Assembly: GCA_950106755.1 (NCBI GenBank)
Contig: OX467082.1
Span: 27,466,001-27,530,000, forward strand
Source: Climacium dendroides
Lineage: Eukaryota; Streptophyta; Bryopsida; Hypnales; Climaciaceae
Length of the DNA: 64,000 bases
Direction of reading: 5' to 3'
The position numbers and the translations under genes are program-made. The notes below the pieces were generated by a model. That model was not told the origin of the DNA and made no database searches. It was given only the letters and a program-made list of their open reading frames with translations. Positions 51,897-63,710 of this stretch are shown here, in pieces. Positions within the stretch are counted from its first letter, which is position 1; each line of letters starts with the position of its first letter.

Positions 51897-53816
51897 TCAC
51901 AACGAGTTCGCATTCTGCACGTCGACCTTCGACACGACCGCTACCCTGGCCCTGGGCATCAACCCCGCCGGCACCACAAACCTTCTCCCCTCCCCTTTCC
52001 ACAGCGCCGGGAGCTTCCACACGCCCACCAGCTTCCCATCGCCATTCACCCCTCCCACGCCCTCGCTGATGAAAAACTCCGGCATGGAGAAGTTGAACGG
52101 ATGCGTGAAGACGTTGATAGGATACGCCCCTCCGAAAGGCACGTTTACGTTCACAGCGTTGTCGGGGACCATCCCTCTGCCGGTCTCCGTGTGCCAATTG
52201 GTCACCAAGTAGCGAGCCCCGGAGGCTTCCAGGTTGAGGAAGCCGCGCACGCCGTCCTTGAGGGTGTTGTGCTGGATGCCGTCTCGGCAGATGATGAGGT
52301 CGGGGGAGATGGGGACAGGGGTGTTGACGAAGTCCAGGCGAGCGAAGTCCACGTTGGGGAGGGACTGGAAGCGAGCGCGGTTCTTGGTGATGATGTCTGG
52401 GACGATGTCGTAGCCGGTGTAATGGGTGGAGTTGAAGCCCTCGATCAAAGGCTGCCAGTTCACGTCTGCAAAAGGCAAAGGGCAACAGACAATTAGGGCT
52501 CGGAGGTGCAAGGGGGTGCACGGACAGAAGTTGTGGGGTTCAGAGGAGAGGGAGGGAAATCATGTGCTCATCTGCGCAAGTCCAGGACATCAGGAATTAG
52601 GGTTACGTGTCATTGCTCAGCGTTGCATTGATAGTTTGAGTTTCAGAGGAGAGGAGGAGGGATGAGTACGTGTTTGCAGGGTCGGAATGTTCAAGAAATC
52701 ATGTTCAACGTGGAGGGGTTGCAGGATCGGAATGAGAGGGCAAGAGTTGATGGGGAGTTTGAAATTAAACTAGGTTTAATTTATTAGTGGCAGATGAGTC
52801 TTGACTGTAGACAGCAAGATGAAGATGAATCTCTCGTCGGTAAGAATGTAGGATCGGGAACCCACCTACCCACCCATGGAGGTTCCCGATTCTACATCAG
52901 TCCCTCTCCCATCTCAAAACATGAAGATGAGTTTTCAAAGTAGAAATTTCCAACGTCGAAGTTTCTCATCTTTGGACAGAACTTGCGATCTTCAGATTTG
53001 CGGTCTTCGGCAACTCTTCCATTGTCACCCTCATCAAGGACGTGGATCATTGTTTTCAAAGTTCAGACCTGATCTTCAAGTTTTGTGATTGGAGTCCCGT
53101 CCGAGTTCAACTCAAACTTCGAGAGAAGATAGAATTTCACCATATCCAGACCTCTTGCCCTCTCTTCTATTGGTCTTCCCATTCCCACTTGAAATCGAAC
53201 ACTGGAAGTTGAACATTGTGCCCAACTAAACTAGTCTGAAAATCATCCTCGCCCTTGAGATGAAAGCCAACTTCCCTCCATTGGAAGGATCATTGTGAAA
53301 TGCAAATGCGCAAGTGACTACCACCATGAGACGATGGAAAGGATGAGGACGCTGCAATGGCAGACGCGGCGTACCTCCGCAAGGGGCGTCCAAGATGTGC
53401 TGGACGTGATACTCCTTGATCGCGTGCGCGACCAGTATCCGCACATTCGCCGTGTAATCAATACGGCTTCCAGGTCCGGACCGCGACTCGCCTCCGCCCC
53501 AGAAGTCGGTGGCAAAGATTTTCTCGAATGCCTTCGACCTCTCCTCGGTCTCCAACGCCTGCACAACGCGATTGCCTTCCTCCTCCCTCGCCGTCGCGGC
53601 ACGCTTGCAATCAGACCTCGGGAGCGTCTCCGTCGCAAGCGCCAACCGTCCTTCCGCTACTGCTCCCTGGACATCGGAAGCGGCAGGCTTCTTCTCCGAC
53701 GAGGAAGGGAAGAAGGACAGGAGCGGGAAGAGCAGTGTGAGTAGCAACAGAGACGCCACGATGATGCGCTTCGTCGGGCGTGGCGCGGCCCTGCTGCTCA
53801 CCCCCGCCATGCTCAC
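51897..53816 (-). CDS. Membrane-anchored class I SAM-methyltransferase-like protein, two exons, 336 aa
   Basis: Exon 1 is 53816-53375 and exon 2 is 52465-51897, joined in phase through a split GAC codon (intron 52466-53374, GT-AG). The N-terminus has a basic stretch and one hydrophobic segment (residues 18-36, VASLLLLTLLFPLLSFF), which suggests a type II anchor in the ER/Golgi. The catalytic fold shows FWGGGESRSGPGS (105-117), the SAM-binding motif LDAPCGDVNW (142-151) created across the splice junction, GYDIV (165-169) and LIICRDGIQH (204-213). These match a family of small bacterial and plant SAM-dependent methyltransferases of unknown substrate. Intact; high GC compared with flanks. Substrate and cell role are not predictable from sequence. 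Confidence 0.85.
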
Positions 53817-54900
53817 TGTCCCAAAATCCCTGACACATAAAACCGTGCCTCAACGGATCCTAATTAAGCGCATCAGCTCCGTCTCAAATATTCGGCACAG
53901 AGGCGTACGGCGTCACTTCCACAGCCAACTTCATCGATCTACAGAGTACAGTCTCAACTCACTCATCAACCTCAAATGCGAGCACCAAAATGAACCAAAA
54001 CTGGATCAAAACCCTGCCCCCCAAATCCCGTTTTGTTTCCACGTTCCTCTACTTTCAGTGCTCAACACTGCAACGACACACTCAGGCTACCTAGACTGAC
54101 TCAATCCACCAAAAGAGAGAACATAACAAGGATCGCCGTGCAAATGTGGAATCAGCAACTCGGCAGTCGGCTCCCGAAGAACCGGGGAAGCCTAATAAAC
54201 ACGTCAATTTCGCTTTTCAGTACCTTCCATGCACGTACACTGCATCTCTGGTCAGGACTCGGAGATCAATGAATTCATTGGGAGAATAATAAGTGAGGTG
54301 GGATCAGAAGCTGCAGCTGCACCAGAAGATATGTACGTAGTTGATCATTCAATTTGTTGGCCGTCTAATAAGTTTTGATTTTGTTGCTTTCAGTCTGGGA
54401 TTGTCTGGTCTTGAGTCTGCTCCTAATGCGGACTTTACTGTAAGCTTACTCTCTTCAGGCAATGAAATCTTCGGCTTTCCATTTGCTCCAAATACAAGAA
54501 TGGAGTCGTCGTCGTGCGTGACGAGGAAAGCGCAGGGATTCTCGGATGCAATGGACAAGCTAGTGCAGATGCGCTTGGTGACTTTTGGTGGAGTACCAGA
54601 ACAGTTGCTGAGAACACTGCAATGGCGATGGGAGAGGACTGGTCGGCAGTAGCGGTTATGCCGTGCTTTTGTGCAACTGTAGAGTGAACAGTTACGCAAA
54701 CAGTAGCCGAGTGTGGGCGTGCGACGACGACTTTTTAACAATCGAACCAAGTGTTCGGAAAAACCGGCGGCTAGCGAAAGAGACAGAGAGACGACGACTT
54801 TTAAACCCTGAGACGACATTGCGAGGTCCACGGGCAAGGTTCTTGATTTTAAATGTTTTTAACCTTTTAATGTAGATGAGGATATGTGGCATTCGATGTA
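53817..54900 (-). promoter_or_regulatory. Presumed promoter/leader of the methyltransferase gene
   Basis: This block has gene-like GC content and ends abruptly at AT-rich transposon DNA near 54900. It is upstream of the methyltransferase start. Open frames on both strands (for example minus 54349-54837, with AFLVTHDDDSILVFGANGKP) could be part of an exon, but I recognise no family and see no splice pattern that supports one. Confidence 0.35.
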
Positions 54901-55074
54901 TGACAAAAAAATCCTTCTGAGTGGTAGGATAGAAGTATGCAACTATTCATCCTCGGAATTTTGTTGTGGAAAAGAGAGGTTTTCTATAATAGTTTGAATG
55001 AGTGTTTTTGCAAACGTGTAAACAAATAATCCACATGGTAACCAAGGGGATGATTTCCTCAGTTGATGTGTCGT
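54901..55074. other. Spacer, nothing recognised
   Basis: Short AT-rich boundary between the gene-like block and the next transposon remnant. Confidence 0.3.
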
Positions 55075-55078
55075 TTAA

Positions 55079-56100
55079 CCCCTAAACTACATTTTTGGCA
55101 ACATAACAATTTTGGGTAGCTCACTACAAATGGGATTTATATTTTTTTTCTTTGACATTTTCATACAATATGTACTTGAGGAGTAGCTTTAAGACCCACT
55201 AATTTTCATAACTTTCACCTACATGGTTAAAAGTCATTGTATGATATATAATTTTCAACATTTGGCATGTACCTTGGTCAACAATTTTTTTTAAATCATT
55301 TTTTAAAAAATAAAAATTTGAAATTGGTTCCCTAGATTTATGTATACGTGAAAAGCTTTGAATCATTCCATTTTGATTAATGAAATGAAAGTTATGAAGA
55401 GTTTTAATTGTGAATAGTTTATGGATAGTTATGAAATCTCTACTCTAAAATAAACTTTGATGTCTTTTATTCAACTCAATTTTCAATATTTTTGGAAAAA
55501 AATAAAAATATTAGGTGCATATTGTTTATTACAACATTACAACCATTGAAATTGACAATTCTTCAATTCCATAAATAAATTGTTAACAATTTAGTATTTT
55601 ATATCATTTTTTACTTCTTTCTACTAACTATTTTTTCCTATATGTTGTACAATTTCAAATGATCTAAACTTTTTCAAGCATGTAGCCAACATGACTTGAA
55701 GAATGAATCCAAAGAATTACAACCATTTTAGACATTTTTTCATAATGATCAAACCTTCTAAAGTGCAACTACTTGGTTTATTATAGGGACAAATTTTTTT
55801 TGTCACTTTGAACACTAATATTTTACAATCTACACGGTGGAATTTTTTGAAATTATCTCCACATCTTTTCAAACCAATGTACTACAAGATCCTACAATTA
55901 CATGTGTCCAAAAAATATTTCTAATACAAGTACCAAGAAGATGTATTCTAATGATCTTCTTTTTATTAAATTTAATTTCTTTTTCAAAATTCCTAAAATT
56001 TTAATTTTTGATACACTTACTTTGAAGATAGTGTTTTCATTGAAGTTCAAAATATACCACTTTTGAATTTTTTTTTATCAAATTTCTCTTGGTATAATTT
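55079..56100. mobile_element. Decayed piggyBac-like element, left end only
   Basis: TTAA (55075-55078) is followed by CCCCTAAACTAC. The segment around 55800-55900 matches the right half of MITE 2 (ATATTTTACAATCTACACGG, ACTACAAGATCCTACAATTA). No inverse GGGGTTAA end follows, so the right terminus is lost and the end given here is approximate. Confidence 0.5.
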
Positions 56101-56571
56101 CAAAGAGCACATCAATTACACTATAATATTTGACTCAATTATTTCCATTTTTCTTCAAAATTTCATACTATTTTTATAATTATTATAATTTTTACATAGA
56201 AATCTCTTTAAAAAATCATATAAAATTCAATTTGAAGTTTTTAATTATGAAAAAATGAGATTAAATATTAGACATATATTATCCAATGCAAAAAATATCA
56301 AATTTTTGAAATGTATGTTTTAGTATAGAAATGTAATGAAGTTTGACCAAGCCTAAATACGAAATGTCTTTTAAGAGTTAAAGCTTGAATCAAAGTTTAA
56401 AAAAATCAGCAGCTAGCTTAAATTAAGCAAATTTATTAGAAAAAAGGGTTGCAAATTGAAAACATTAAAAAATTAATGATACAAAAAACTATAAAATTTC
56501 TATGTAGAGTCAAAAATAGAAAAAATAACTTGACTCAAAACTTGAAAAAAATGGTTCAATGTTGGAATTAA

Positions 56572-57300
56572 CCCCTAAAGGACTTGACAAGGTGTTTTTC
56601 AAGCAAAATTATCAAAAATTTCTATTATTTGTAGATTATCTTAAATTGAAAATACTTTTTTTTTTTACTTCAACATTACAAAACTTTTGTTGAGTACTAT
56701 GACAAATGTCTTGAAAAATCTCACCCTTGTTTGACTCAACATGGATTGAAACATTATAATATTTGAAGTGAGAAAAAAACACTTATTCCTTCTTGCAATA
56801 TGGGGTCAACAAACTTTGAACCTTTTGAGAGTAAAATGAGACTTTGAGCCCTCTTGATGAATTTAAGTCTCTTTATAATTGAATTCTAAATCTTATTAGA
56901 TGCTCTCATGCAAAATTTAAGAAGTAAATATAAACTTTAGCTTATTCTAAATCACCTTACAATGCATAGAGGTTTAGTGAACTTACGATATACTAATCAT
57001 TTTTTGATGATTTTTTGCACACTGAAGGAATTTTTAATTTGAAATCCAAGCAGCAAAAAGTTAGAGACCAACATTTGGAAAATGTAGGAAAATTTCCAAG
57101 AACTTTTATTAAACAAATTGTGAGATAATAGGGCTTGAAGTTAAAAAAAATGTTTTTATTTGAAACCACTCCAATATAGCCAACAATGCTTGACTCTTCG
57201 TAGAATGTAATTTGAAAACTAATTTTAAAAGAAATAAAATTTATGCCATATTTTATTAGTTACATACATGCCAAACCCAAGGAGATTATTTTTTAATTTT
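56572..57300. mobile_element. Second decayed piggyBac-like left end
   Basis: TTAA (56568-56571) followed by CCCCTAAAGGACTTGACAAG repeats the terminus of MITE 2 for its first 12 bases. No matching right end was found downstream; the end coordinate is arbitrary. The surrounding 56.1-57.9 kb is AT-rich with no gene. Confidence 0.4.
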
Positions 57301-58411
57301 CTTAAAAACTACGTAAGTTAAAAGATATGGTTCATTTAATTCACAAGAGCAAATTTTATATAATATGCAAAGCTACTATAGGGCCATGAAATGATATATA
57401 TATATATATCATTTAGTAGGAATTTTTATTAATATGTTAGCCTTGATAGATAAGACCTGTATAAATTTTTCATAGTATGGTAAGTATAGATTATGGATGA
57501 TAAAATGGAAAATTAAGCAAATCTACAATAAAGGATGGCTTACTAAAATTGTGCCATGATACCAATAGTGTATATATAAAAAATATGAGACATTGACTAC
57601 AAGTGGCAGAAATTGTCATACATTGAACAAATAGAGAGGTTTGCTTTAGTGAGTTCAATGAACTAAAAACTATACAACACAAAAATAGAGTTTATATTCC
57701 ATTTAACTTGAATCTTTCAAACAATATGTATTAATCATACTCACACTATGTATTGAATGAGTGAATGGGATGTCCATGGAATAGTTTGAGTAGAGATTTT
57801 GAAGTGTTCAATCGTAAACTTGTTATTGAAAACCATCACTTGGTCTATGGCACTTGAATTGAATTGATTGTTGTTGGTTTCATGGTGTATATCCTATATG
57901 TGTGTGTAGTACAAATTCTACACCCATCAGTAATTGGAAGAGTACTTCATGTGCCAACGGTGCTAGATTGTGAGCATGTGAGCGTGAGCCTACGAGCGTT
58001 GAGCATGAAGTATGTGAGCGTGGAGTTCTGGAATTGTAAAAAATTCAATAATATTTATAAAAATAGAATTTTCAAGAAAGGGATTCAAATAAATTCTATT
58101 TTTAGGATATTCGTACCCTATTACCATGGACCTATTACCGTGGACCTATTACCGTGGTTATATACAATTTGTATACAATTTTGAGTTGCTATTACTGGTT
58201 AGAGTAATAGAAGTGCATGTTGCGAAAGGCAAACAAATGACCTACAAGAAAAAGTAAGTCGAGATTGAAAATAGGTTGTATTGAATACTTCAAGAAATTA
58301 CAGTATTCAAACATACAAATTGGTACTTCTAAAGCTATACATTTCACTTTAGTGTATAGTCCTTCAATCATTAATACCAATCACCTAGGGTTTCTTGGAC
58401 TTCTAAACATG
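57300..58411. other. AT-rich spacer with microsatellite and 14-bp triplet repeat
   Basis: It contains a short AT dinucleotide run near 57392-57410, irregular GAGCRTG repeats near 57970-58025 and three consecutive CCTATTACCRTGGA units at about 58117-58156. No gene is supported. Confidence 0.5.
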
Positions 58412-61400
58412 TTAAAGACTGTCCCTTGAAACTTTGATGATGTTGGCCTTTGTGAGAAGGAGCTTCACTTCATTGAAGCTGAAGCTTGGAGAATGTATAA
58501 ACTTATCCTCTGCTGGATTCATTTTGCTGAAGTAGCGAAGTAAGTAATAAAGATGTTTGCAATGCACGTACTACTGGTGTCCACCAATTGCTGAAATGGC
58601 CATGTCGACAAAATCAGGACAAGTGCACTCTGGATACATGCCAAGTGTAATGCGATAAAGCTTTTGTCGAGGTTCAAGTCCGGATTGAAGGGAGATTATG
58701 GCTCCAAGTCCAGGGAAGGGGAGCAAGGTTACTCCTAGAATTGTTCCCTTGACATTACCAACACTCTCCCATTTATTGCGGTGCTCTGTTGTAGGAGCAT
58801 TTGCAATACGGTGAATAGCTTTGCTCCTTCGAGTAGTTGGATATGTGTCAGCATGCAAAGGACTAGGATGATCATAGTAGATGGCCTGGAATACATTGGA
58901 CATGGTGAATAAACGTCGAGGAGACATAGATGGTCGTTGTTGTAGTTGGAAACCAGCCTCTTGCAACAACAATGTTTCTTGGCGGGTCAAATTTGTGCCT
59001 GTTAGTACAGGCCACACATCCGGAACTTGAGGCCAATCAATTACCCAAACTCGTTTGGAGCCTCGGACACATCGTTCAATATCATCTGGGCAAAACCAGA
59101 AGTCAGTCATGATCTCTTTGTTTCCGCCGTACTGTTTTTTTCTACCACGGTAGGTCGGAGCTGGAGTACCTCTAGATCCCTTTGCAATTTTGGCAACACA
59201 ACGGATGTTTGAATTCCGTTGTTACGCGTGACATTTGCAACTGGACTTATGTGAGATTCTTGCGATATGCCAATGTAAAGTATCATAGTCAGTTTCCATT
59301 GCAAATGTCACATGTGGTACATGCGTAGAATCAACCAACGTGTCTGCTTCATTAGAAGCAACCGTGGGTGAACATGTTGATCGTGTTTGTACTCGAGGCT
59401 GAGAGAAGTTGACCTTGTCTGGACGATGAGAGTCACCATCTGACCTAATTGGGAGGTCAAGCTTTCGCTTACTGCTACCAAATACTTCTTCGCCTTCCAA
59501 ATGGGGAATACGTGATGCAACACCAACCTCTCCAGGAAGGTCGTTCAGCGCCTCCGCAATCTTCTTAGGATCCCCGCTACGTCTAGCGCCTCGTAACTTT
59601 AACTCCTCTTTAGATGGCCTTGACCTTGATATGTTGCCTTTCAGAAAAGCTCGATAATTGGTCATTTGCATGAAAGTTCGAATGCAATCATCAGAAGTTG
59701 CGGCAAACAAATCATTACCCCGATTACCCGATTGTTGCAACCACCTATTATGGACTGTTTCGGATAAGTTGCATGATGGCATGTTTGCCATCTCCTCAAC
59801 ATTTAATTCCTGAAACAACAATATCAATGACAAATCAAATCCAAAATTATGTATCATCAGAGTTCTGAGTTACAATGAAATACTTAAACTTTGATCTCTC
59901 TACTATACGGGCAAGGCTCCTCTCGGCGCCGAGGGGAGAATCCCCGATACTCTGGAGTGATCAATATTTTCAAAGAAGGTAGCAATATTTGCTCCAAGCT
60001 TTGTTTCAGTAAAATAAAAGTGGATCTAAAAGATTGCAAAATAAGAAAGATAAGGTAGGAAAATTACCATTTGCATGAACCCGCCCCACTAACGATATCG
60101 AAAGTGCCAAAATGCAAGCCACAAATCGAGTTCCCTCATAGCATCTTCCGAGGCTGCTCCAGATGAAAGCCACCAAGATCGTATCGCTAGGTAACGCGTC
60201 TCAGCTTCGTCCATAGTTTTGGAGTCTTTGTATTGCTTACAAAGTTGAGTATGTTGGTGTTGCAAGTCCGGCTTGATGAGCTTCTGTGTATGGCGATGCA
60301 AAGAGGTACTCCAATGTAAAAGACATGTCCGCTCTCGGTTCACCATCTTTGTTTTGGGATCTCCTGATCCATAGACAATTCGAACGGCATTCCAATTCGC
60401 TTGTGTGCTATCAGCCATAAAGCCTTTAAAATTCGGATTCTCAATGCCATTGCGTCTCATGACTCCGTTCAAAGATCTCCACATGATGCATTGAACCTCA
60501 GTGTCCTCAGATTGCATATCACACACTGCTATTGTCATCACTTTCCGGCATCCTGTATCGTAAACATGGCAAGCCATGGTTGTCCAGTCTTTAACCCGCT
60601 TGACATGGTCAAACATGAGCCATGCGTTCTCTAGATCTCCACCCGGTTGCATCCGTTTGACAAGGTCCACACCACTCCCTGGCCCTTCTACAAGCATCTT
60701 AAACAAATAAACCTTCTCTTTGCCTTGACCAGGAAACACACTATCATGGATATACTCAAACCTCAAATTCCTTTTCATATTCATGATACTATCTATTATC
60801 CCACTTTTGCCACTTGAATGGAAAGACGAAATAACATTTCGGATATTAGGAGAACTTAGTATCTGGAACTTGTCCATTACATCATCTAACGAATTCCCTT
60901 GCAACATCTGCTTTGGACCTTCACCGTTGTGTATCAAGTGGCTATCAAGAAATTGCTTGCTAGCTGCTAGGGCAATGGCAGAGTTAGTGGCACTAGGGGT
61001 TTTGGAAACCTCGCCAGCAATGAGTTCGGACACAACACCTAAAGACTCTCTACATGTTCCGGAAGCGACCGGATGCACATGATTCCCCAAATGAATGCAA
61101 GCTCTTGTCATGCTTGCAGAATCACCAACAACGTAATAGATTCGAGCATCACAGACATTGATGCAATGAGGCGGACATTTGCATATCTTACAAAGGAGGG
61201 TAGAATCCTTTGGAGGAATGGCACCAATACGAAATGGTCCAGGAGTGAAACCACACCACTCAGTCTCGTTTGGCTGAGAAGAACGCTTCAAGTAGTTGCA
61301 TTCTGAATTCTTACAAATAAGATGGCCTGCACACCAAGATTTTCTAAACTTCAAGCCATCGTGATTGTTGATGTTAGATGTCATTGTCCTACACCAAGCG

Positions 61401-62250
61401 TGTCCATCATAACTTTATCCATACTTTGTAACTTCCCAGCAGCAGATGATGAAGTCGGCATCGGAAGAGAAGGCAACTCAAAAACTACATCTCCGTCAAA
61501 ATTAGCAGGAAGGTACTGAACCTTGTGATGGATAAGTGCATCATAGTCTAATGATGCTACTTCATTTCGAGAACCACGTATAGACGCTAGCTTACGTAGG
61601 CAACCCACAATACTAATTGCGGATGCACAACTGGGATATGTTGGTGGACACGAGTACGTGGACAAAGCAGGACTACTAGAAGGCATTAGCTTTGTCGTAG
61701 ACAATGTGTTGAGGGCATCGTCAGAGACTGTACTAGGAAGTATTGGCTGGTTTGGAGACTCTCCTTCGGACTCACTCGACAGATCTATAACAAGGTCATT
61801 GGGTTCTTGCTTTACAGTGAATAAAGGAAAAGGAGTGACAATATTTGTGACATGCTCACTTTCAGAAGTGTTTCGGTTGTCACGATGGGAAGGAGGCATG
61901 TCCACTGTAGAATGTTCGGAATGCTGATGTAACATCTCAGTGGAGTCTACCCTCATAACAAATGGTAAACCGTAAGCTCGAAAGCGCCCTTCCCGAAGAT
62001 GCCAGAAATGATTGTCATCAACTACCATTCTCTGTATATGGATTGACTCTCTTAAAGTTCCAGACTCAGAGAATACCTCCTCTTCAACATAGATACTAGA
62101 CATGACAAATCCAAAACGTACATGAAGAAGGTGAGCGGAAACCACAATAAAATCCTGATCTCCAAGAGGGAGAAAGAGAAGAACCTCATGGCCATCCGCT
62201 CGAAGGGAGGCCATGTTCCCAAAATCGAATCCCACTATTGACAAGAACAA
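58412..62250 (-). pseudogene. MULE-like SWIM-domain transposase, broken
   Basis: One ancestral gene on the minus strand: 62250-61381, then 61384-60068, intron 60067-59810, then 59809-58412. In order: an N-terminal region (MASLRADGHEVLLFLPLGDQ, from 62214) with VKQEPNDLVIDLSSESEGE; a zinc finger like GCM/WRKY (CAGHLICKNSEC, then ICKCPPHCINVCDARIYYVV and ACIHLGNHVHP); a DDE-type core (KDWTT, FKGFMADSTQANWNAV, TCLLHWSTSLHRHT, LAFWHFRYR); a basic linker; and a SWIM finger (CTCPDF, then HCKHLYYLLRYF). Breaks: a 1-nt frameshift near 61410-61413, TAG at 60089-60091, TAA at 59222-59224 and TAG at 58571-58573 inside the SWIM finger. I recall similar proteins in mosses and other seedless plants. No terminal inverted repeats were found, so boundaries of the mobile element are unknown. 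Confidence 0.8.
59810..60067 (-). other. Intron of the SWIM transposase gene with a GC-rich palindrome
   Basis: Donor ATG|GTAATT and acceptor TTTCAG|GAATTA join WGGFMQM to ELNVEEM. The intron contains a GC-rich patch GGCAAGGCTCCTCTCGGCGC followed by CGAGGGGAG (59910-59938). This shares CGGCGCCGAGGGGA with the tandem repeat at 63711-64000. Confidence 0.65.
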
Positions 62251-62872
62251 TATGACCTAAACTATTTCAACGATCAAGTACGTTTGAACTGAGCACCCTT
62301 CCTAAGCGTACTGCATGGCCATATGAATGAGATTAAAATGGATTTGACAATCCAGGATTTGCAACGTTAGCATCTACAATTAATATTCATTAATATAATA
62401 GCGACCCGTATATAATATACTTTAAAGAGTTACTGATACAGATGGTTGCGCTCGGAATTAAGGAAATGCGCTCAACTGTCCATTGAATGAAAGTAACACA
62501 AACGCCAAATGAATTGAACTTTATTAAGCTTAATAGTTACATTGTGGCACAATAACAACATGAAAATATGTAGATCTTCTTTGTACGCGAGTTTCAAACA
62601 TTATAAAAATTGGACCACCAACAGTCACCAATATTCTAATAACTGAATTATGGACACAAGCCTGTAAAAGAGGGTACTTCTGTGATGTGGGAATTCATAA
62701 ATCAAATTAGAAAATCGTGAAGTACTTCCAAAAACAATTATTGGGGTTCAAATGTTGAGTATGGTGAAATCATGAATTGATTAGAGGAATTTGAATTTGA
62801 ATAGGTCTGACGCTTTGAGGACGAAAGTAGTGCCAATAATATGATTGGTTACCCTAAATCCTGAACGCAAGG
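62251..62872. other. Spacer upstream of the transposase gene
   Basis: AT-rich sequence without a coding feature. It should contain the transposase promoter, and possibly the element's terminal repeat, but I see neither. Confidence 0.4.
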
Positions 62873-63376
62873 ATGGTTCGATCCAACTACACTACCCTAT
62901 TTCTCATTGATAATTATCACTACATACAATGGTCGTATGTATGTAGTGTTAGTCATATGCTTACACCAGATACCACGAGCGATGGAATTCGGCATGGTTC
63001 TAGGAAATGGAGGAAGAGAGGAAGAACATTTTTTTCTTCTAGGAAAGAGTTGCAGAGGTCAAGAAATAGAAGTAAGAAGGTTGTATCATTGACTGAGTCC
63101 CAGCCACGTGAACAAACTCAAAGTGCTGTAATGCATGTAGACGACTTCAATATAGATCTCACTTCAAAGAGTGAGCATATTGTAAGTGTCCCTGAGGAAG
63201 AGCCACCAAGGTGTAGCATTGGCCAAGAGAGATTGCATCATTCAGTAAGTAAATATACTTGGTATTCGCAGTTCCTTTTCCCTTTGCAATATTGTATCTT
63301 GAAAGTACCATTTGGATATCCAAGAATGAATCAACTGATGACCATACAAACTCGAGAAAGTCCCCGTTACAGGTAG
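62873..63376 (+). CDS. Hypothetical, possible exon of an unknown nuclear protein
   Basis: An open frame contains a basic stretch (SRKWRKRGRTFFSSRKELQR, followed by SRNRSKKVVSL) and an acidic part with DDFNIDLTSKSE, resembling a SUMO-interacting motif. A potential donor (CATTCAG|TAAGTAAAT, near 63246) falls where the protein-like composition stops. I do not recognise the family. It may be a transposon-borne or captured exon, or a relic. Confidence 0.25.
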   Translation: MVRSNYTTLFLIDNYHYIQWSYVCSVSHMLTPDTTSDGIRHGSRKWRKRGRTFFSSRKELQRSRNRSKKVVSLTESQPREQTQSAVMHVDDFNIDLTSKSEHIVSVPEEEPPRCSIGQERLHHSVSKYTWYSQFLFPLQYCILKVPFGYPRMNQLMTIQTRESPRYR

Positions 63377-63468
63377 GGGTCCACGTTATTTTGTATGTCT
63401 TTGTGACAGGGCTCATTCCTTACTCTCTACACATTTCCATTGTGCTTCTTCTAACCTAGAAAGTGGAC

Positions 63469-63606
63469 ATGGCGAAGAAACGGAAAACTAGGAGCACAGC
63501 CGCGGAGGCGTAGAGAAGCGAAGAACACGATGAGAACAACAACGATCAGGAAGAAGTGACCCATTCCATGAAGTCGACGGAAGGACCAACAACTCAGAGC
63601 TCAGAG
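63469..63606 (+). pseudogene. Possible first exon of a basic/acidic nuclear protein, with a stop
   Basis: From ATG at 63469 the frame reads MAKKRKTRSTAAEA, a TAG, then RSEEHDENNNDQEEVTHSMK and ends at a donor-like GAG|GTATTC at 63606/63607. The basic start resembles a nuclear localisation signal. The internal stop and lack of downstream context keep confidence low. The rest of any such gene would lie beyond the window. Confidence 0.3.
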
Positions 63607-63710
63607 GTATTCAAACTTTGCATTCCTATCAATCCTTGTTTCTCTCAGAAAAATTAAGAAGGTTTAGGATTCTAGATGGCTCCATTTCATTCCGGTCTGG
63701 CTGTATTTGC

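Noticed and set aside
51805..54099. Long GC-rich open frames on the strand opposite the methyltransferase, including one in 53509-54099
   Set aside because: They are antisense shadows of a GC-rich coding sequence; only the minus-strand frames contain the SAM-binding motifs and join in phase.
54349..54837. 162-codon minus-strand frame upstream of the methyltransferase
   Set aside because: No recognisable domain, competing open frame on the other strand, and position in a likely promoter; not supported as a gene.
55079..56575. A complete piggyBac-like element between the two TTAACCCC sites
   Set aside because: Both sites are in the same orientation; a complete element needs GGGGTTAA at the right end.
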